Source: Deltaproteobacteria bacterium (lineage in GTDB: Bacteria; SAR324; XYD2-FULL-50-16). Taken from it: 48,757 nucleotides of DNA. The notes beneath the pieces were generated by a model. It made no database searches and was not told the DNA's origin. It worked only from the letters and a program-made list of their open reading frames with translations. The position numbers and the translations under genes were made by a program. Below, piece by piece: positions 8,505 to 17,761 of this stretch. Location of the stretch: contig JABHWU010000084.1 of the NCBI GenBank assembly GCA_018657625.1, forward strand, positions 1-48,757, written 5' to 3'. Every line of letters starts with the position of its first letter. The stretch's first letter is position 1.

Positions 8505-9078
8505 ATGATTAAGCTCTTGCTCTCATTAGGCATTATTGGATTTGACGTTCTTTTCGGCTATCTGATTCAGTGTTGGTAGTCAATGAACAACTCAAATTAC
8601 CAATCGATTTAGTCACTTTACGGATCGGATTTCAAAAACGGCCCTGCTGTTTGTCATGCCGATTACAACAATTGGTGCGGTTTGGGTTCCCGACCGACCG
8701 GCTATTTTCGGTGATCTTAATGCGTTCTTTATTCCTCTCGGAACGACCATGCTGCTGATGTCAATCGGCTTGACAATGAAAATTAAACGTTCTTTCAGAT
8801 ACCTAAAACCCTGCCTAAAGGTGTCCGGTGTGAAGTTGTTAATGGTACCAATTACGATTACCGGGGTGGCCTGGGCAATTGGATTCGGTAATTTTCAAGA
8901 TGGGTTACCCCTAAAGGTTGTATTAATTTTAAGCAGTATGCCGGTGGCGTTTAAGGCATTGATTCCACCCTCGATTTATAAACTGGATATTGATTTGGCT
9001 AATGCTTGCTGGTTTTTCACCACAGCCAGTATAGTTATTGTATTACCTGTTCAATTGATAGTATTGGAGATATTATAA
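8505..9078 (+). pseudogene. Decayed AEC-type (auxin efflux carrier family) transporter gene
   Basis: A plausible start at 8505 gives a hydrophobic helix (MIKLLLSLGIIGFDVLF) that ends at a stop after 24 codons. Downstream, another frame reads ISKTALLFVMPITTIG from about 8620 and stays open to 9078, with several membrane segments. The ending SSMPVAFKALIPP plus the closing helix ANACWFFTTASIVIVL is characteristic of the AEC carrier C-terminus. Intact carriers have about 300 residues and ten helices, and barely half is left here. At least one frameshift and an internal loss are needed to explain it. It lies 5 bases after the VOC gene, so it was probably the uptake or efflux gene of the cluster. 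Confidence 0.6.
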
Positions 9079-9311
9079 GCCTCGCAAAGAATACGATTTC
9101 CCATACACTCATCCTTTTCTGACCTCACAAGAAAAAGGGAATCTCTCACTATTAAACACCCAAACTGTCGCAGTATCTATGGTATCGAAGTCTTTCAGAA
9201 GATTTTTAAGCTATTTTTCATTTGTTATTTGAGTAATATTGGATCTGGTCATTTACTTGTAATGGAAGGGATAGTTATTTGATTTTACCAATTGGATAAT
9301 CAAGCTGGCTT

Positions 9312-10085
9312 TTAATGGAATATATGTTGTACAAAGTGTTGAATTAAAATAGCGGACGCTGCGCTAACATTCAATGACTCTGTTGACTGGTTTCCTGAAA
9401 TATGAATTAGCTGATCACATCTTTTTTGGGTCAGGTTTCTAAGTCCCTGGCCCTCATTGCCCATAATCAAAACTGATCGATCAGGGATATCTACTTCCTG
9501 GTAATCTACGGAGTCATCTGAGCTGGCCCCAAATACTTCAAAGGCTTCTTTTTTAAGTCTCACCAATGTTTCTGACAAATTTCCAACCTGGATAATAGGG
9601 AAATATTCCAAAGCCCCTGCCGAGGCTTTGGAAACGGTGGCATTGAGTGGTGCCGTGTGATCCTGTATGGTTAATATGGCACTGGCCCCCAAAAAAGCAG
9701 CTGTTCTGATAATAGCACCCACATTTTGGGGATCTTCCAATTGATCAAAGGCGACGATTAATTGTTTCGGCTGATGATCGACAGCATCCAGATATGAAGC
9801 CAAATCAAGGGTATTAAGTTCATCACAAATCGCTACAACACCCTGGTGTAAGCGTGTATTGGCCAGTGAACCTAATTTATGGGTACTTGCCTCCTGCATC
9901 AGCACCTGGTTTTTTTTAGCCAGCTGAATAATCTGCTTAAGGCGCTCAGATGGCTTACCTTCTTTTACAAACACTTGTCGGCAGTTCCGGCTTTTATGCA
10001 ACAAGCATTGTTGAACCGGAGTGATTCCATATAAATTCACATCTGCTGATTTGGTGTTACTTCCTGCGCCATGTCGTTTTGCCAT
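9312..10085 (-). CDS. rlmB: 23S rRNA (guanosine-2'-O-)-methyltransferase, SpoU/TrmH family
   Basis: The protein transfers a methyl group from S-adenosylmethionine to the 2'-OH of a guanosine in 23S rRNA (G2251 in E. coli numbering). The N-terminal part (about 18-90) is the L30e-like RNA-binding domain, seen in YGITPVQQCLLH. The knotted SPOUT catalytic domain shows motif 1 (LEDPQNVGAIIRTA), motif 2 (VLIMGNEGQGL) and motif 3 (ESLNVSAASAIL). The length of 257 residues is normal. Its start overlaps the 3' end of cysS by 29 bases, so the two are probably translationally coupled. A cysS-rlmB pair is a common arrangement in bacteria. Confidence 0.93.
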   Translation of the reverse strand: MAKRHGAGSNTKSADVNLYGITPVQQCLLHKSRNCRQVFVKEGKPSERLKQIIQLAKKNQVLMQEASTHKLGSLANTRLHQGVVAICDELNTLDLASYLDAVDHQPKQLIVAFDQLEDPQNVGAIIRTAAFLGASAILTIQDHTAPLNATVSKASAGALEYFPIIQVGNLSETLVRLKKEAFEVFGASSDDSVDYQEVDIPDRSVLIMGNEGQGLRNLTQKRCDQLIHISGNQSTESLNVSAASAILIQHFVQHIFH

Positions 10086-11478
10086 CTTTATCTTCCACTA
10101 AGATTGAAGCTTCATCCAGTTGGTCTCTGATTTTATCAGCCTCTGCCCAGTTTTTATCCGTTCTGGCCTGAATGCGTTTTTGAATTAAACTTTCGATATC
10201 CTGATCAGATAAAATGGTCCCGGTTTTTTGAATTCTGGGAGTTTTAAACCAGTTAACCGGATCTGAATTTAAAACACCTAAAATGCTCCCTAAATCTAAT
10301 ATAGATTGGTAGTATGTCTTTGCTAAAACGGCATCGGACATCTTGCTATTCAGGCTGCGGGTTAGATCGAATAATACGGCAATGGCTGGTGGTGTATTTA
10401 AATCATCACACATCGCTTCCATAAATTTTTTATGAAATGTTTTTGTGTGTTTTGCATTGGTTTCTAGGGTGTCATTTACCTGTCCAGCATATGTCTGCAG
10501 GTATTTCTCCAGGGCACCATAGATCCTGTCTAATCCTTCGGCACTTTTTTCCAGCGCTTCTTCATTATAATCCAAAGACTGCCTGTATTGAGCCGATAAA
10601 GTGAAGAAGCGAATCAATTCCGGATGATACTTTTTAACCAGGTCCTGGATCGTGGCAAAATTCCCTAGTGATTTGGACATCTTTTGTTGGTTGATTTTCA
10701 CCATTCCATTATGCATCCAATAGTTCGCAAAAACTTTACCATTCGCACATTCTGACTGGGCAATTTCATTTTCATGGTGGGGGAAAATGAGATCGCTGCC
10801 ACCGGCATGAATATCGATCTGGTCTCCCAGGTGCTTATTTATCATAGCTGAACATTCAATGTGCCATCCAGGACGACCTGGTCCCCATGGACTTTCCCAG
10901 GTAGGTTCTCCCGGTTTGCTTGCTTTCCAGAGTGCAAAATCCAGTGCATCTTCTTTGTCTTCGTTGACTTCGATCCTGGCTCCGGAAATGAGATCATCAA
11001 TATTTTTCCAGCTCAATTTACCATATTCTGGAAAACGTCTCACTCTAAAATAAACATCCCCTGCAGATTCGTAAGCATATTTTTTTTCAATTAATGTCTC
11101 ACACATTTTAATGATTTCATCAATAACTTCTGTCGCTTTAGGAGCGATATCCGGCGGATTGATCTTTAGTGATGCCATATCCTGATCATGAATTTCAATC
11201 TGCTCATCAGCCAGTTGTTCAACTGAAATTCCTCTTTCATTGGCTCTATTGATCATTTTGTCATCAATATCCGTGTAGTTTTTTACATAGGTAATCTCAT
11301 AATCCAGTGCTTTAAAAATATTACGCATCACATCAAAATTGATGGCTCCTCTGGCATGTCCCAGATGAGAACGGTCGTAGACAGTTACTCCACAGGTGTA
11401 AATCTTTACTTTTCCAGGTTCGATAGATTTGAACAGTTCTTTTTTTCGGCTCAGTGTATTATATAGTTTTAGTTCCAT
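10057..11478 (-). CDS. cysS: Cysteinyl-tRNA synthetase
   Basis: The enzyme charges tRNA-Cys with cysteine in the cytoplasm. The class I signatures are both present: the HIGH-type motif SHLGHAR at residues 37-43 and KMSKSLGN in the middle of the protein. C29 in YTCGVTVYD and the later segment WHIECSAM belong to the zinc site that selects cysteine. The C-terminal DALR and tail helices end with KIRDQLDEASILVEDKDG, a standard CysS ending. The length of 473 residues is typical. The gene is upstream of rlmB and overlaps it. The start codon has only a weak AAAGAAC upstream but agrees with the family N-terminus (LKLYNTLSRKKE). Confidence 0.97.
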   Translation of the reverse strand: MELKLYNTLSRKKELFKSIEPGKVKIYTCGVTVYDRSHLGHARGAINFDVMRNIFKALDYEITYVKNYTDIDDKMINRANERGISVEQLADEQIEIHDQDMASLKINPPDIAPKATEVIDEIIKMCETLIEKKYAYESAGDVYFRVRRFPEYGKLSWKNIDDLISGARIEVNEDKEDALDFALWKASKPGEPTWESPWGPGRPGWHIECSAMINKHLGDQIDIHAGGSDLIFPHHENEIAQSECANGKVFANYWMHNGMVKINQQKMSKSLGNFATIQDLVKKYHPELIRFFTLSAQYRQSLDYNEEALEKSAEGLDRIYGALEKYLQTYAGQVNDTLETNAKHTKTFHKKFMEAMCDDLNTPPAIAVLFDLTRSLNSKMSDAVLAKTYYQSILDLGSILGVLNSDPVNWFKTPRIQKTGTILSDQDIESLIQKRIQARTDKNWAEADKIRDQLDEASILVEDKDGKTTWRRK

Positions 11479-11514
11479 GTTCTTTTAAATGGTTTAAAAG
11501 GTATTAAAAATGGT

Positions 11515-11664
11515 TCAGAAGTTTAAATTTGCTGACGAACAACCATTTTCCCGGAGATTTATCCAATCGTTTTCCATGATGTCAGAAAAACGGATGATTT
11601 GAATAATTTCCGGAACATTCTCCTTAAATTTCATAATAGCGCTGTTGAATTGTGTATATCTCAT
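11515..11664 (-). CDS. Possible small protein (49 residues), unknown
   Basis: A short open frame on the minus strand starts with MRYTQFNSAIMKF and ends with SSANLNF. It begins 9 bases after the stop of the FAH-family gene and ends 36 bases before cysS, so it would fit a co-transcribed small gene. There is no clear ribosome binding site. The composition is protein-like, but no family is recognised. A chance open frame is equally possible. Confidence 0.25.
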   Translation of the reverse strand: MRYTQFNSAIMKFKENVPEIIQIIRFSDIMENDWINLRENGCSSANLNF

Positions 11665-11672
11665 TTTGTTTA

Positions 11673-12332
11673 CTAACCAATCAGTGTACTGAACTTAAAC
11701 CGATGGTTCAGGTTCAATTCCAGTTGATTTCCCTTTTTTAAGGCTCCTACACCCGCAGGAGTACCTGTTAATAAAACATCTCCAGGTAATAGGCTAAAAT
11801 ACTGGACAGTGTATTGAATTAACGCCTCAATCGTTGTAATCATCAATGATGTGTGTCCATTTTGTTTCATTTCACCATCAATCGTCAGTTGAAATGTAAT
11901 ATTGTCTAATTCAGGGAATTCATTCATAGGAATAAATGATGTTAGTGGACAGGAATTGTCAAATCCCTTAGCTATCTCCCATGGATGTCCATTGGCTTTC
12001 AATTCATTTTGCAAATCCCGCAGTGTTAAATCCAGAGCTAAGCCCAATCCCCAAATAGAATCAATAACATTTGTTTGATGCCTTGTGATCGGTGCGCCAA
12101 TTAAAACAGAAATTTCCAGTTCATGGTGACACTGGCCTTTATCACTTGGGATCGTAAGCGTCGGTTCCATGCCACAAAAAGAGGTATTCGGTTTGATGAA
12201 CAATAGCGGATTTTTGGGTGTCTGGTTTTTCAATTCTTTAATATGATCCGCATAGTTCCTGCCAATACATACTGCTTTTCCGGGTATAAACTTAAGCGGG
12301 TCCCCGTTAATATGTCTATGTTGATATGTCAT
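11673..12332 (-). CDS. Fumarylacetoacetate hydrolase (FAH)-family protein
   Basis: The protein belongs to the FAH fold, whose members hydrolyse or decarboxylate beta-diketo or oxaloacetate-like acids with a divalent metal. Family motifs are CIGRNYADHIKEL near the start, the metal-binding HELEISVLIG, the strand LALDLTLRDLQ, and the closing GDVLLTGTPAGVG. The length of 219 residues matches the short YcgM/FAHD1-type enzymes rather than the 400-residue eukaryotic FAH. Short FAHD1-type enzymes often act as oxaloacetate decarboxylase or acylpyruvase. The gene is upstream of cysS on the same strand. No aromatic catabolism genes are beside it, so a metabolite-repair role is plausible. Confidence 0.9.
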   Translation of the reverse strand: MTYQHRHINGDPLKFIPGKAVCIGRNYADHIKELKNQTPKNPLLFIKPNTSFCGMEPTLTIPSDKGQCHHELEISVLIGAPITRHQTNVIDSIWGLGLALDLTLRDLQNELKANGHPWEIAKGFDNSCPLTSFIPMNEFPELDNITFQLTIDGEMKQNGHTSLMITTIEALIQYTVQYFSLLPGDVLLTGTPAGVGALKKGNQLELNLNHRFKFSTLIG

Positions 12333-12839
12333 GCGATAAAGTATTAAAAAGGTAAGGGACTAATTTAATTTGGATGCAAGGTAATAACTTGATTATAAGG
12401 AAGATTTTAACAACAACAAAGTTGATAGGCCATAATTAAAAGAATAAAGTGATCAGCTGGATTCTATTGAGTTTTATAATTAATGTGATTAAAATGTTAG
12501 CAGTCAAAGATTCATATTCACAAGGTATTTTTTAATCATTCATATAATAAATAATAATATCAGTATAATATAGGAAGTATTTATGCTAAATTAGTGGTTT
12601 GCCGGACATAAAAAGCATTTACTATCCTGTTCTATTTTAAAGTAAATCAATTCCTTAAAGGCTCATTTAGGTTTTATTTTGATTGAAAGTTGCTTTTGTA
12701 TTTTTTTAGAGGTATTTTATTAATAAAAACAGTTTATGGAAGTAGAAGACTTTGTAAATCCATAGACAAATGTCATACCAAACACTTATGAATCCTGCGT
12801 TAGGTCGTGTACAAGTACAAACCACAATGAGAGGCTCCA
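12333..12839. other. Intergenic region, divergent promoters
   Basis: These 507 bases separate the minus-strand FAH gene from the plus-strand TPR-CHAT gene. The stretch is strongly AT-rich and without a convincing open frame, RNA gene or repeat. It should hold promoters for both sides. GAGAGG about nine bases before 12840 is the ribosome binding site of the TPR-CHAT gene. Confidence 0.5.
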
Positions 12840-15800
12840 ATGCAATTACCTAAAACAATAATTTCAATTTTGATGTTCTCGCTGCTTTTGATGTTTTCGG
12901 GCTTGTTATTAGCTGATGAAGAGAAGTTTAATCAATTGAATGAACAAGCTGCTCAATTATTTGAACAGGAACAGTACGAACAATCGCTTCAGGTAGCTTA
13001 TGAAGCAATGCAATTGGCAGAAAAAGATTTTGGTCCCGAAGATGAAAAAACGATCAATGCCATATTTACTGCAGCGTACTATTGGTGGGAGCTGGGAGAA
13101 TTGGAGCAAGCTGAACCGATGATGACAGAAGCCGTCAAACGCTCCAAGATTAATTTAGGTGAAACGCATCAGAATACTCTATTTTATTCAGCCACCCTGG
13201 CGGAATTATTTGCTTATTCCGGAGAAACTAAAAAGGCGATTGAGTTGTACGAGAAAATCATTCTACCCATGCAGGAAGTATTGGGATCCAGTGGGGATAT
13301 CACTTTATCGGCTCAAAGTATGTTAGGACAATTGTATTTGAGTGTCGGGAGATACAAGGAAGCTGAGGAGATTTTAGATAAAACAATGGTTATCTATATT
13401 CAAAACCAGGCGGATTATTCTGAATCCGGTTTAATGGTCAAAGAGAACCTGGCTTTGGCTCATAAATTACAAGGTAGTTTTGATAAATCCTTGGAGCTGT
13501 ATCTGGCTGTGCTTTCATTTAAGCAGAATAGTCTGGAAACTGACGATCCGGAGCTTATTCTTACCAGTGCCAATTTAGCTGATGTTTATCGCATGAAAGG
13601 GATGTATCAGGAGGCCAAGCCTCTTTTTATCCAGGCCATAAAATTTTATGCACATTTACCCGAAGAAGACCAGGGTGAGATGTACCCAATATTAACTAAC
13701 CTGGCTTCTTTGTTTCAAAATACAGGTGATTATAAACTATCTGAAAAACTGTTCCAACAGGTTTACGATTATGAAAAAAAGGTTTTCGGTGAAAATCATC
13801 TCAATACCATTATTGATCTCAATAATCTGGCTGGGTCGTTTCGTGCCCAGGGAAGATATGCTGAGGCGGAAAAAGCTTTTTTAAAAGCCTACAATTCTGT
13901 TTTAGGAATGCATGGTCACAATCACCCGGAAACGATATCGATTGCCAATAATCTAGCCCTGCTGTATCAGGACCAGGGACTTTTTGATAAGGCGGAACCA
14001 ATTCTTAAAGCCGGATTGATTGGCGCCCAAAAAACAATGGGTGAATCGAGTCCAAAAACGCTGGCAATAATGAATAACCTAGCGATGTTATATGAAAGTC
14101 AGGGTGTTTTTAAACTGTCTGAACCGCTTTATAATAAAACCATTATCTTAAGTGAAAAAACCTTTGGCACTGACCATCAAAATACCGTGGCTAGTGTTAA
14201 CAACCTGGCCTATCTTTATATGATTCAGGAACGGTATGATGAAGCGGAACAGTCTTTTGATAAGGTTTTTCAGATCTGGAAAAAAGAACTGGGAATTAAT
14301 CACCAATATACTTTAAAAGCTTTAAACAATTTGGCCAGGGTTTTTCACAAACAGCAAAAACTGGAAACTGCGGAAAAAATGTTTAACCAAGCCTTGGAGC
14401 TTAGAAAAAAAAATCTGGGAGAGGGGCATCCTGATGTTGTTAGGAGTATGATCGATTTGGCGGCCCTGTATCTGAGTCAGCATGAAAGAACAAAAGCTTT
14501 AAAACTGGCCACAGAAGCAGTTAAACTATCAGAAAAGGTCTTAGGGGATAAACACCCTTATACATTTGAGGCTTTGAATAATTTAGCCAATATTCATGAG
14601 CAAAGTGGTAAATTAGACCTGGCTTTGAATGTGCGCGAGGATATTTTCAATCGTCGAACTGAATTCTTTGAGCGTGTCCTTTGGGCCGCAGGAGAAAATA
14701 CGAGACAGGGCTACATTAGTATCAATAAGCCGGAACAGGATAAATATCTTGGACTGCTGGTTAAAAAGCAAGGTACCAAATACGCAGAGATGGCTTTAAA
14801 TGTCAGTTTAAAAAGAAAAGGTTTATTATTAAAGATTGCTTCTGAAATTCATAAAATCATTGAAATGTCAGATTCACCTGAAATGGCTGCTAAAGCAGAA
14901 GAAATTAATAATAAACGTAAAGAATTGGCCGCCAAAACTCTTTCCGGACCAGTTGATGAGACGATTAATGAATTTAGACAAAAACTGGCCGATTTGGAGA
15001 TTGAGGTCAATGATCTTCAGGCAGAAATTAGTCGATTCAGTTTGATTTATCATGTTGTGTCAGCTCCGGTAACGGTGGCAAATGTATTTGAAAATCTATC
15101 TGAAAATGAAGTTCTGGTTGATTTTATAACTTATGATGATGGATTTTCTACGAATTTGATAGCTATCGTCGCCAGAAAAGAAGTTGGATACTGTGATGAT
15201 GATAATGTCTGTGATCGGATTGTGGAGATGATTCCCTTAGGGAATCTTAAAGATTTCGGTGAATTTGTAAATATCTATCGGGAAGTTATCCAGGATGAAG
15301 ATGCCGAAGATGACGAAGTAATGGACTATGGGAATCAGCTTTATGATAAGCTCTGGAAGCCTATTTTACCATTTGTCAGGGGGCGCGAAACTGTTTATTT
15401 AATTCCAGATGGAATACTGCATTTGCTACCTTTTGATGCGATAGTGGATGATCAGCAGGATTATCTCATTCAGAAATATCAATTGAATATTTTATCCTCC
15501 GCCAGAGATATTGTGGTACCTCCGCTTCCGGCCGCTACAGGTGAATTCACAATATTTGCAGGTCCGGATTACGACATTGAAAATAAAAAAGAGGAAATTA
15601 AAAAAGCCAGTGGTAAAAGAGGTGCCAATATCGACCGGGGAATGCGGATTTCATCCCATGGTTTGAGATCGCTATCATTTGAGCCTTTGGATGGTGCGGA
15701 AATCGAAGGAGAAACCATTGCTAAGATTACCAGTGATAAAAAACAAACCTCATTGATGTTGACCCAAAAGCAGGCTGAAGAATCTGCGCTACGTGGTTTT

Positions 15801-16349
15801 AAGCAACCACCTAAAATGTTGCATATTGCCACCCATGGTTTTTTCCTAAAGGCAGAAGAACGCTTGAAAAGAAGATTGCTATCAGCTTCACGGGGGGGGA
15901 GACAAACTACACCACCTCCAGGTGATAATCCACTGCTTAGAGCGGGATTGGCTTTTGCCGGAATCAATTCCAATGCACCTTTCTTAGGTGATATTGACAC
16001 GGATAATGATGGCGTCTTGACTGCAATGGAAGTGTTAGGACTGAAGTTGTCCGGAACACAACTGGTAGTCTTATCGGCATGTGAAACCGGTGTAGGGGAA
16101 ATTCATGCCGGAGAAGGCGTTTATGGCCTGAGACGTTCCTTTCAGGAAGCCGGGGTTCATAGTGTGATCAACTCTTTGTGGCCTGTTAGTGATGAAGGTA
16201 CCCGATTGTTAATGACCGAGTTTTATAACGAACTTTATCAAGGACTGAGCCCCAGAGATGCCTTGCGAAATGCTCAAAAATCCATGTTGAATTCAGAGTG
16301 GAATCATCCTTACTATTGGGCGGCTTTTGTTGTTGTTGCAAAAAAATAA
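12840..16349 (+). CDS. Exported TPR-CHAT protein (caspase-like peptidase domain)
   Basis: The protein starts with a signal peptide (charged MQLPK, then a hydrophobic run to residue 25). From about 30 to 630 come repeated TPR units of the 42-residue kinesin-light-chain type, many containing NNLA and HP/HQ-x-T turns (for example LGDKHPYTFEALNNLANI). Residues about 680-740 look like a coiled coil. The C-terminal CHAT domain has its His in LHIATHGFF (H999) and its Cys in VVLSACETGVG (C1081), so the caspase-like dyad is intact. The loop DIDTDNDGVLTAMEV just before the Cys resembles a DxDxDG calcium-binding loop. A hairpin terminator follows. It is a stand-alone relative of the CHAT gene at 32979. 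Its substrate is unknown; location in the periplasm is inferred from the signal peptide. Confidence 0.93.
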   Translation: MQLPKTIISILMFSLLLMFSGLLLADEEKFNQLNEQAAQLFEQEQYEQSLQVAYEAMQLAEKDFGPEDEKTINAIFTAAYYWWELGELEQAEPMMTEAVKRSKINLGETHQNTLFYSATLAELFAYSGETKKAIELYEKIILPMQEVLGSSGDITLSAQSMLGQLYLSVGRYKEAEEILDKTMVIYIQNQADYSESGLMVKENLALAHKLQGSFDKSLELYLAVLSFKQNSLETDDPELILTSANLADVYRMKGMYQEAKPLFIQAIKFYAHLPEEDQGEMYPILTNLASLFQNTGDYKLSEKLFQQVYDYEKKVFGENHLNTIIDLNNLAGSFRAQGRYAEAEKAFLKAYNSVLGMHGHNHPETISIANNLALLYQDQGLFDKAEPILKAGLIGAQKTMGESSPKTLAIMNNLAMLYESQGVFKLSEPLYNKTIILSEKTFGTDHQNTVASVNNLAYLYMIQERYDEAEQSFDKVFQIWKKELGINHQYTLKALNNLARVFHKQQKLETAEKMFNQALELRKKNLGEGHPDVVRSMIDLAALYLSQHERTKALKLATEAVKLSEKVLGDKHPYTFEALNNLANIHEQSGKLDLALNVREDIFNRRTEFFERVLWAAGENTRQGYISINKPEQDKYLGLLVKKQGTKYAEMALNVSLKRKGLLLKIASEIHKIIEMSDSPEMAAKAEEINNKRKELAAKTLSGPVDETINEFRQKLADLEIEVNDLQAEISRFSLIYHVVSAPVTVANVFENLSENEVLVDFITYDDGFSTNLIAIVARKEVGYCDDDNVCDRIVEMIPLGNLKDFGEFVNIYREVIQDEDAEDDEVMDYGNQLYDKLWKPILPFVRGRETVYLIPDGILHLLPFDAIVDDQQDYLIQKYQLNILSSARDIVVPPLPAATGEFTIFAGPDYDIENKKEEIKKASGKRGANIDRGMRISSHGLRSLSFEPLDGAEIEGETIAKITSDKKQTSLMLTQKQAEESALRGFKQPPKMLHIATHGFFLKAEERLKRRLLSASRGGRQTTPPPGDNPLLRAGLAFAGINSNAPFLGDIDTDNDGVLTAMEVLGLKLSGTQLVVLSACETGVGEIHAGEGVYGLRRSFQEAGVHSVINSLWPVSDEGTRLLMTEFYNELYQGLSPRDALRNAQKSMLNSEWNHPYYWAAFVVVAKK

Positions 16350-16362
16350 GAAAATAGTAGAC

Positions 16363-16400
16363 AGGGGAGTTTTGACTCCCCTATGATCCTTTCCTTTTAA
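16363..16400 (+). terminator. Predicted rho-independent terminator after the TPR-CHAT gene
   Basis: AGGGGAG (16363-16369) pairs perfectly with CTCCCCT (16376-16382) around the loop TTTTGA. A T-rich but interrupted tract follows. It lies 13 bases after the stop codon and separates this gene from mtaB. Confidence 0.7.
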
Positions 16401-16441
16401 CAGACTGCAAGTTTCTTCAATTTTTTTCCCTCTCCTTTAGA

Positions 16442-17761
16442 ATGCCATTTGCTTCTTTTTTTACTTTAGGGTGTCGTTTAAACCAAACAGAATCTGCTAT
16501 AATGGCCAAAAGTCTAGAAGCGCTTGATTATGTGATCACTGAAAATAAGACAAACTCCGATGTATGTGTTATCAATACCTGCACAGTTACCAATCAAAGC
16601 GATAGCAAATGCCGCCAGGCAATTCGAAGCATTCGGAAAAATAATCCAACGGCAATTCTGGCGGTGGTTGGTTGTTTTTCTCAAATTTCCAGTAAAATTA
16701 TTAAGGAAATCGGTGGCGTGGATATTGTTCTGGGTAATGAGGAAAAATTAAATTTAAAGCATTACCTAGAAATTTTCCTGAAGGATTCAAGGCCAATTAT
16801 TGCTGTCGGCAGTATTTCAAAAAATGCATTTACGATTGATACCATTGGGCAACATTTGGGGTCAACCCGGGCTAATCTGAAAGTTCAGGATGGATGTGAT
16901 TTTGTTTGTTCATATTGCATTATTCCGAAGGCCAGAGGACGGTCCAGGTCCAGGGAAGTTGATAATATAAAGCAGGAAGCCCGTCAATTAGCTGCGATAG
17001 GGGTTAAGGAGATTATATTAACTGGGGTCAATATTGGAACTTACCAGTACCTGGATTATGATATTATCAAACTTTTAGATATCTTTGAGTCGATCAGTGG
17101 TATTCAACGGGTGAGGATTAGTTCCATTGAACCTACTACCATTGGTAAAGATGTTTTTGAGTTAATGAAAAATCCGGATCATAAACTAGTCCCATACTTA
17201 CATTTACCCTTACAATCGGGAAGTAATGCGATTTTGAAAGCAATGCGACGGCGCTATGAAATTCAGAAATTTGAAGATTACGTATTATCTGCAGCAGATC
17301 AGGTTCCGGATATTTGTATTGGTAGTGATGTGATCGTTGGGTTTCCCGGTGAAACAGATGCACTGTTTGAAGAAACACTTAATATACTTGAGAAACTACC
17401 CATTCATTATTTCCATGTTTTTCCCTATGCAGAGCGGGCAGGTACCAAAAGTGTTTGTCTTCCGGAGAAAATCAATTCAAAAACGGCTAATCGCAGGGCA
17501 AGCGTGTTGCGAATCTTAAGTGATCAAAAAAGAACCAGGTTTGCTGAAGAATTTGTAGGTCGGGAATTGGAGGTTCTTTTCGAAGGGAGTAATAAAGGGA
17601 ATATTTGGAAAGGTTATACCGGTAATTATATCAGAGTATCTGCAGAAAGCCAGCTTTCTCTAAAAAATGAAATTAGATTAGTCAAAATCATTTCTGCAGA
17701 AAACGGCCAGGCGCAAGGAAAGCTGGTTATTAAATCAGATTTTGATCATATGGGATCATAA
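16442..17761 (+). CDS. mtaB: tRNA (t6A37) methylthiotransferase MtaB
   Basis: The enzyme adds a methylthio group to N6-threonylcarbamoyladenosine at position 37 of tRNA, using two iron-sulfur clusters and S-adenosylmethionine. The N-terminal UPF0004 domain opens with FTLGCRLNQTES, with C11 as first cluster ligand and further Cys in INTCTVTN and VVGCFSQ. The radical SAM motif is C152, C156, C159 in DGCDFVCSYCIIPKARG. The C-terminal TRAM-like RNA-binding region follows LFEGSNKGNIWKGYTGNYI. The length of 439 residues is usual. LNQTES and KARGRSRSR favour MtaB over MiaB or RimO. The 3' end overlaps the convergent histidine kinase gene by 32 bases. Confidence 0.93.
   Translation: MPFASFFTLGCRLNQTESAIMAKSLEALDYVITENKTNSDVCVINTCTVTNQSDSKCRQAIRSIRKNNPTAILAVVGCFSQISSKIIKEIGGVDIVLGNEEKLNLKHYLEIFLKDSRPIIAVGSISKNAFTIDTIGQHLGSTRANLKVQDGCDFVCSYCIIPKARGRSRSREVDNIKQEARQLAAIGVKEIILTGVNIGTYQYLDYDIIKLLDIFESISGIQRVRISSIEPTTIGKDVFELMKNPDHKLVPYLHLPLQSGSNAILKAMRRRYEIQKFEDYVLSAADQVPDICIGSDVIVGFPGETDALFEETLNILEKLPIHYFHVFPYAERAGTKSVCLPEKINSKTANRRASVLRILSDQKRTRFAEEFVGRELEVLFEGSNKGNIWKGYTGNYIRVSAESQLSLKNEIRLVKIISAENGQAQGKLVIKSDFDHMGS

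Noticed and set aside
9079..9311. Possible continuation of the transporter or another small gene
   Set aside because: One frame stays open for over 60 codons, but it has no start, no family resemblance and a composition like the surrounding spacer.
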